This document shows positions 10,050 through 11,559 of a stretch of 11,559 bases of DNA, in pieces. A model generated the notes under the pieces. That model was not told the origin of the DNA and searched no databases. It saw nothing but the letters and a program-made list of their open reading frames with translations. Where the stretch lies: the NCBI GenBank assembly GCA_943356395.1, contig CALRFC010000021.1, positions 1 to 11,559 of the forward strand. Reading direction: 5' to 3'. This stretch comes from Candidatus Nomurabacteria bacterium. GTDB lineage: Bacteria; Patescibacteriota; Minisyncoccia; Phycocordibacterales; UBA9973. The translations under genes were made by a program, and so were the position numbers. Within the stretch, counting starts at the first letter, position 1. Each line of letters begins with the position of its first letter.

Positions 10050-10072
10050 AAAAAGAATTTTCCTAATTTTAA

Positions 10073-10131
10073 CACGGAAATCGGATCAGCGGCCAACGCT
10101 TCCGTGCCGCACTAGGACAATGTGATACAAT
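10073..10131. promoter_or_regulatory. Divergent promoter region with a 7-bp inverted repeat
   Basis: CACGGAA (10073-10079) and TTCCGTG (10100-10106) are inverted copies between the desaturase and DoxX genes. On the plus strand TGA-TACAAT (hexamer 10126-10131) is an extended -10 for the DoxX gene, with a start near 10138. On the minus strand TGT-TAAAAT overlaps the left arm and may serve the desaturase. Neither has a good -35. Confidence 0.4.
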
Positions 10132-10158
10132 CAGGCATTACCATTAAACGATCTCATC

Positions 10159-10518
10159 ATGATTTACATATTTTTCTTGAGTCGCATATTGTTCGGAGGA
10201 TATTTTGTCTGGAACGGCTTCAATCATTTTAAGAAATTGAATTCCATGGCCGGCTATGCGGCAATGAAGAGGGTCCCTATGCCGAAATTGGCGGTTGCCG
10301 TCTCCGGACTCCTTGCAATATTGGGCGGGCTCGGGATCATTCTCGGGTTGTATGTTTTCTTCGCGGTCTTGGCGCTCGTGATCTTTCTCGTTCCGGTAAC
10401 TTTCAAGATGCACGCTTTTTGGAACGAAACCGATCCGAACGCAAAAAGGATGGAGCATATCCAGTTCACGAAAAATCTCGCGCTCTTGGGCGGCGCGCTT
10501 GCGTATTTGTTTATCTAG
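10159..10518 (+). CDS. DoxX-family membrane protein
   Basis: 119 residues with four predicted transmembrane helices, the usual DoxX fold. Family features are the RILFGGYFVWNGFNHF start and the second-helix region MPKLAVAVSGLLAILGGLGIILG. Helix 3 ends in VPVTFKMHAFWNETDP and helix 4 starts at TKNLALLGGALAYLF. DoxX-like proteins are linked to terminal oxidase, thiosulfate:quinone or membrane redox and oxidative-stress complexes; the exact job here cannot be read. It is divergent from the desaturase and convergent with nirK, from which it is separated by two hairpins. Confidence 0.88.
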   Translation: MIYIFFLSRILFGGYFVWNGFNHFKKLNSMAGYAAMKRVPMPKLAVAVSGLLAILGGLGIILGLYVFFAVLALVIFLVPVTFKMHAFWNETDPNAKRMEHIQFTKNLALLGGALAYLFI

Positions 10519-10519
10519 A

Positions 10520-10586
10520 GATTGTTTCGGAACAATCAAAAAAACATCGCACTCGTCGGCGACCGCCTACGAGTGCGATGTTTTTT
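10520..10586. terminator. Tandem hairpins, bidirectional terminator
   Basis: Two bases after the DoxX stop, GATTGTT-TCGG-AACAATC forms a 7-bp hairpin (10520-10537). Then an 18-bp perfect stem (10539-10556 with 10569-10586), A6 on one side and T6 on the other, serves both strands. Its right end overlaps the nirK stop codon (TAA on the minus strand, 10585-10587). Confidence 0.9.
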
Positions 10587-11559
10587 AATGCATCTTCATA
10601 TTCATGTGTTCTGTTACCGATTTTATGCTCTGAAATATTGCTTTATTTTCTTCACCACTCACTTCAAGCACCGCCCACGCCCCTTTGTTCATTCGTGCGA
10701 GCGCATGATCAACAAGCAGATATTTGCCGGGGACATCTAAAGCAAACTCCACGATACTTGCTCCACCGGGGGTGACTGCAGTGGTTTGAACATTTTTTTC
10801 CATCGATCCTCCTATATTTGCTTCAGGATAGACTTTGTCGAAAATTTCTCCGATTACATGAAAGGAAGAAATGAGATTCACTCCGCCGTTGCCTACATAG
10901 ATGCGGATTTTATCTCCAACTTTTGCTTCCATTCGTGGAGCGCTTTCTATCTTGCCGTTCCAAACCACATAATTCGGATTGCCGGAAAGCAATGCATCGC
11001 CATCGAACGGCACTAGCCCGCGCCGACCGAGCTGCCCTTCGGTGTAAAATTCTCCCTGCGCTATATAAAATTCTTTATCGACTTTTGGAAGAGCGAGTGC
11101 CGGATCCTTTGGGTCGACCAAAATAAGTCCGTATTGTCCATGAGAATTATGCGTTGAGACATTTGGCATTGCACAGTGATACACATAAAGTCCGGGATTA
11201 AGCGCTTTCCATCTGAAAGCTTTCGTTTCTCCGGGCGCGACATGGGTAAGAGTGGCTCCGCCGCCCGGACCGGTTACTGCGTGCAAATCGATACTATGAT
11301 CATGCAAACTCGATTGGTCGTTTGAGAGAGTTATTTCTATCGTGTCGCCCTCGCGGACGCGCAACATCGGGCCGGGAACCTGTTTGTTATAGGTCCAATA
11401 ATTGAAATAAATTCCGGGAGCGATTTCAGAAATGACCTCTTGCGCCTTCAGATTGATATGAACGATCCCGTCAGCATCCGGCTTCTGAGCTTCGCTCGGC
11501 ACCTTATTTGGATCGGCAGAGATATCTTTTACTTTTTCAAAATCTTTTTCATGGACAAA
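10585..11559 (-). CDS. nirK: Copper nitrite reductase, AniA/NirK type (5' end outside window)
   Basis: 324 residues are visible and the frame is still open at 11559, so the N-terminus with any signal peptide is missing; GTG 11502 is internal. Two cupredoxin domains; the family reduces nitrite to nitric oxide. Visible-fragment numbering: type-2 copper ligands H93, H128 and H285 (DLHA, YHC, LVDHA), catalytic D91 and H234 (SIDLH, SSFHVIGEIFDKV), and type-1 ligands H88, C129 and H137. The C-to-H spacing of 8 matches the Neisseria AniA class. The axial type-1 ligand, Met in the usual GMYG, is Gln142 here (GQYG). The C-terminus ends in MNMKMH, potentially copper-binding. The electron donor is unknown. 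Convergent with the DoxX gene. Confidence 0.93.
   Translation of the reverse strand, partial: FVHEKDFEKVKDISADPNKVPSEAQKPDADGIVHINLKAQEVISEIAPGIYFNYWTYNKQVPGPMLRVREGDTIEITLSNDQSSLHDHSIDLHAVTGPGGGATLTHVAPGETKAFRWKALNPGLYVYHCAMPNVSTHNSHGQYGLILVDPKDPALALPKVDKEFYIAQGEFYTEGQLGRRGLVPFDGDALLSGNPNYVVWNGKIESAPRMEAKVGDKIRIYVGNGGVNLISSFHVIGEIFDKVYPEANIGGSMEKNVQTTAVTPGGASIVEFALDVPGKYLLVDHALARMNKGAWAVLEVSGEENKAIFQSIKSVTEHMNMKMH

Overview
The window looks like chromosome from a Patescibacteria (CPR) bacterium, most likely of the Parcubacteria group. The signs are small single-domain genes, many short membrane-anchored proteins of unknown function, tRNA genes without an encoded CCA, weak or absent Shine-Dalgarno sites, an Fpg with an insert in the middle, and intergenic DNA full of short periodic and palindromic repeats. 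TGA is used as a stop codon (for example at the end of the SpoU methyltransferase), which argues against the genetic-code-25 lineages. The lineage call is inference; no rRNA gene is present.

Layout. 1-62 is the tail of a membrane protein. 104-2366 is an AT-rich block of three minus-strand membrane-protein genes facing a plus-strand winged-helix regulator, with two strong divergent promoters between them; the block ends at the 3' end of tRNA-Lys(UUU). 2582-8420 is a more GC-rich housekeeping stretch: a SpoU/TrmH methyltransferase, an anchored protein, fpg (mutM), two unknown proteins, ruvA, rpsT, a Gmad2-like anchored protein and a small CPHC thioredoxin-fold protein. tRNA-Arg(GCG) follows at 8550. 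The right end holds a membrane protein with a PH-like C-terminus, a fatty-acid desaturase, a DoxX-family protein and an AniA-type copper nitrite reductase (nirK) that runs off the window.

Main discoveries. (1) The 5' leaders of fpg and rpsT, both about 211 nt from their inferred transcription starts, are two diverged copies of one structured RNA. They share an almost identical 50-nt 3' hairpin that ends on the start codon, and three upstream stems that differ in sequence but keep their pairing through compensatory changes. I recognise no known family. The layout suggests a switch in which one GGGAT segment pairs either with an upstream ATCCC or with the start-codon region. (2) Degenerate tandem repeats with a 7-bp period occur at five or more places, at gene ends, next to promoters, and inside fpg, where the tract sits beside a 14-bp palindrome like a Rickettsia-style palindromic insertion. 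(3) Four genes have a -10 hexamer ending exactly 6 nt before the start codon, which predicts leaderless mRNAs. (4) Both tRNA genes run into long perfect palindromes that share a core; at tRNA-Arg the palindrome includes an inverted copy of the tRNA 3' end. (5) The NirK has Gln where the type-1 copper axial Met is expected.

How the genes fit together. fpg, ruvA and rpsT are ordinary repair, recombination and ribosome genes, mostly transcribed singly. fpg and rpsT may be co-regulated through the shared leader. The right end suggests envelope lipid and redox or nitrogen-oxide functions. The AT-rich left block may be a small acquired island at a tRNA.
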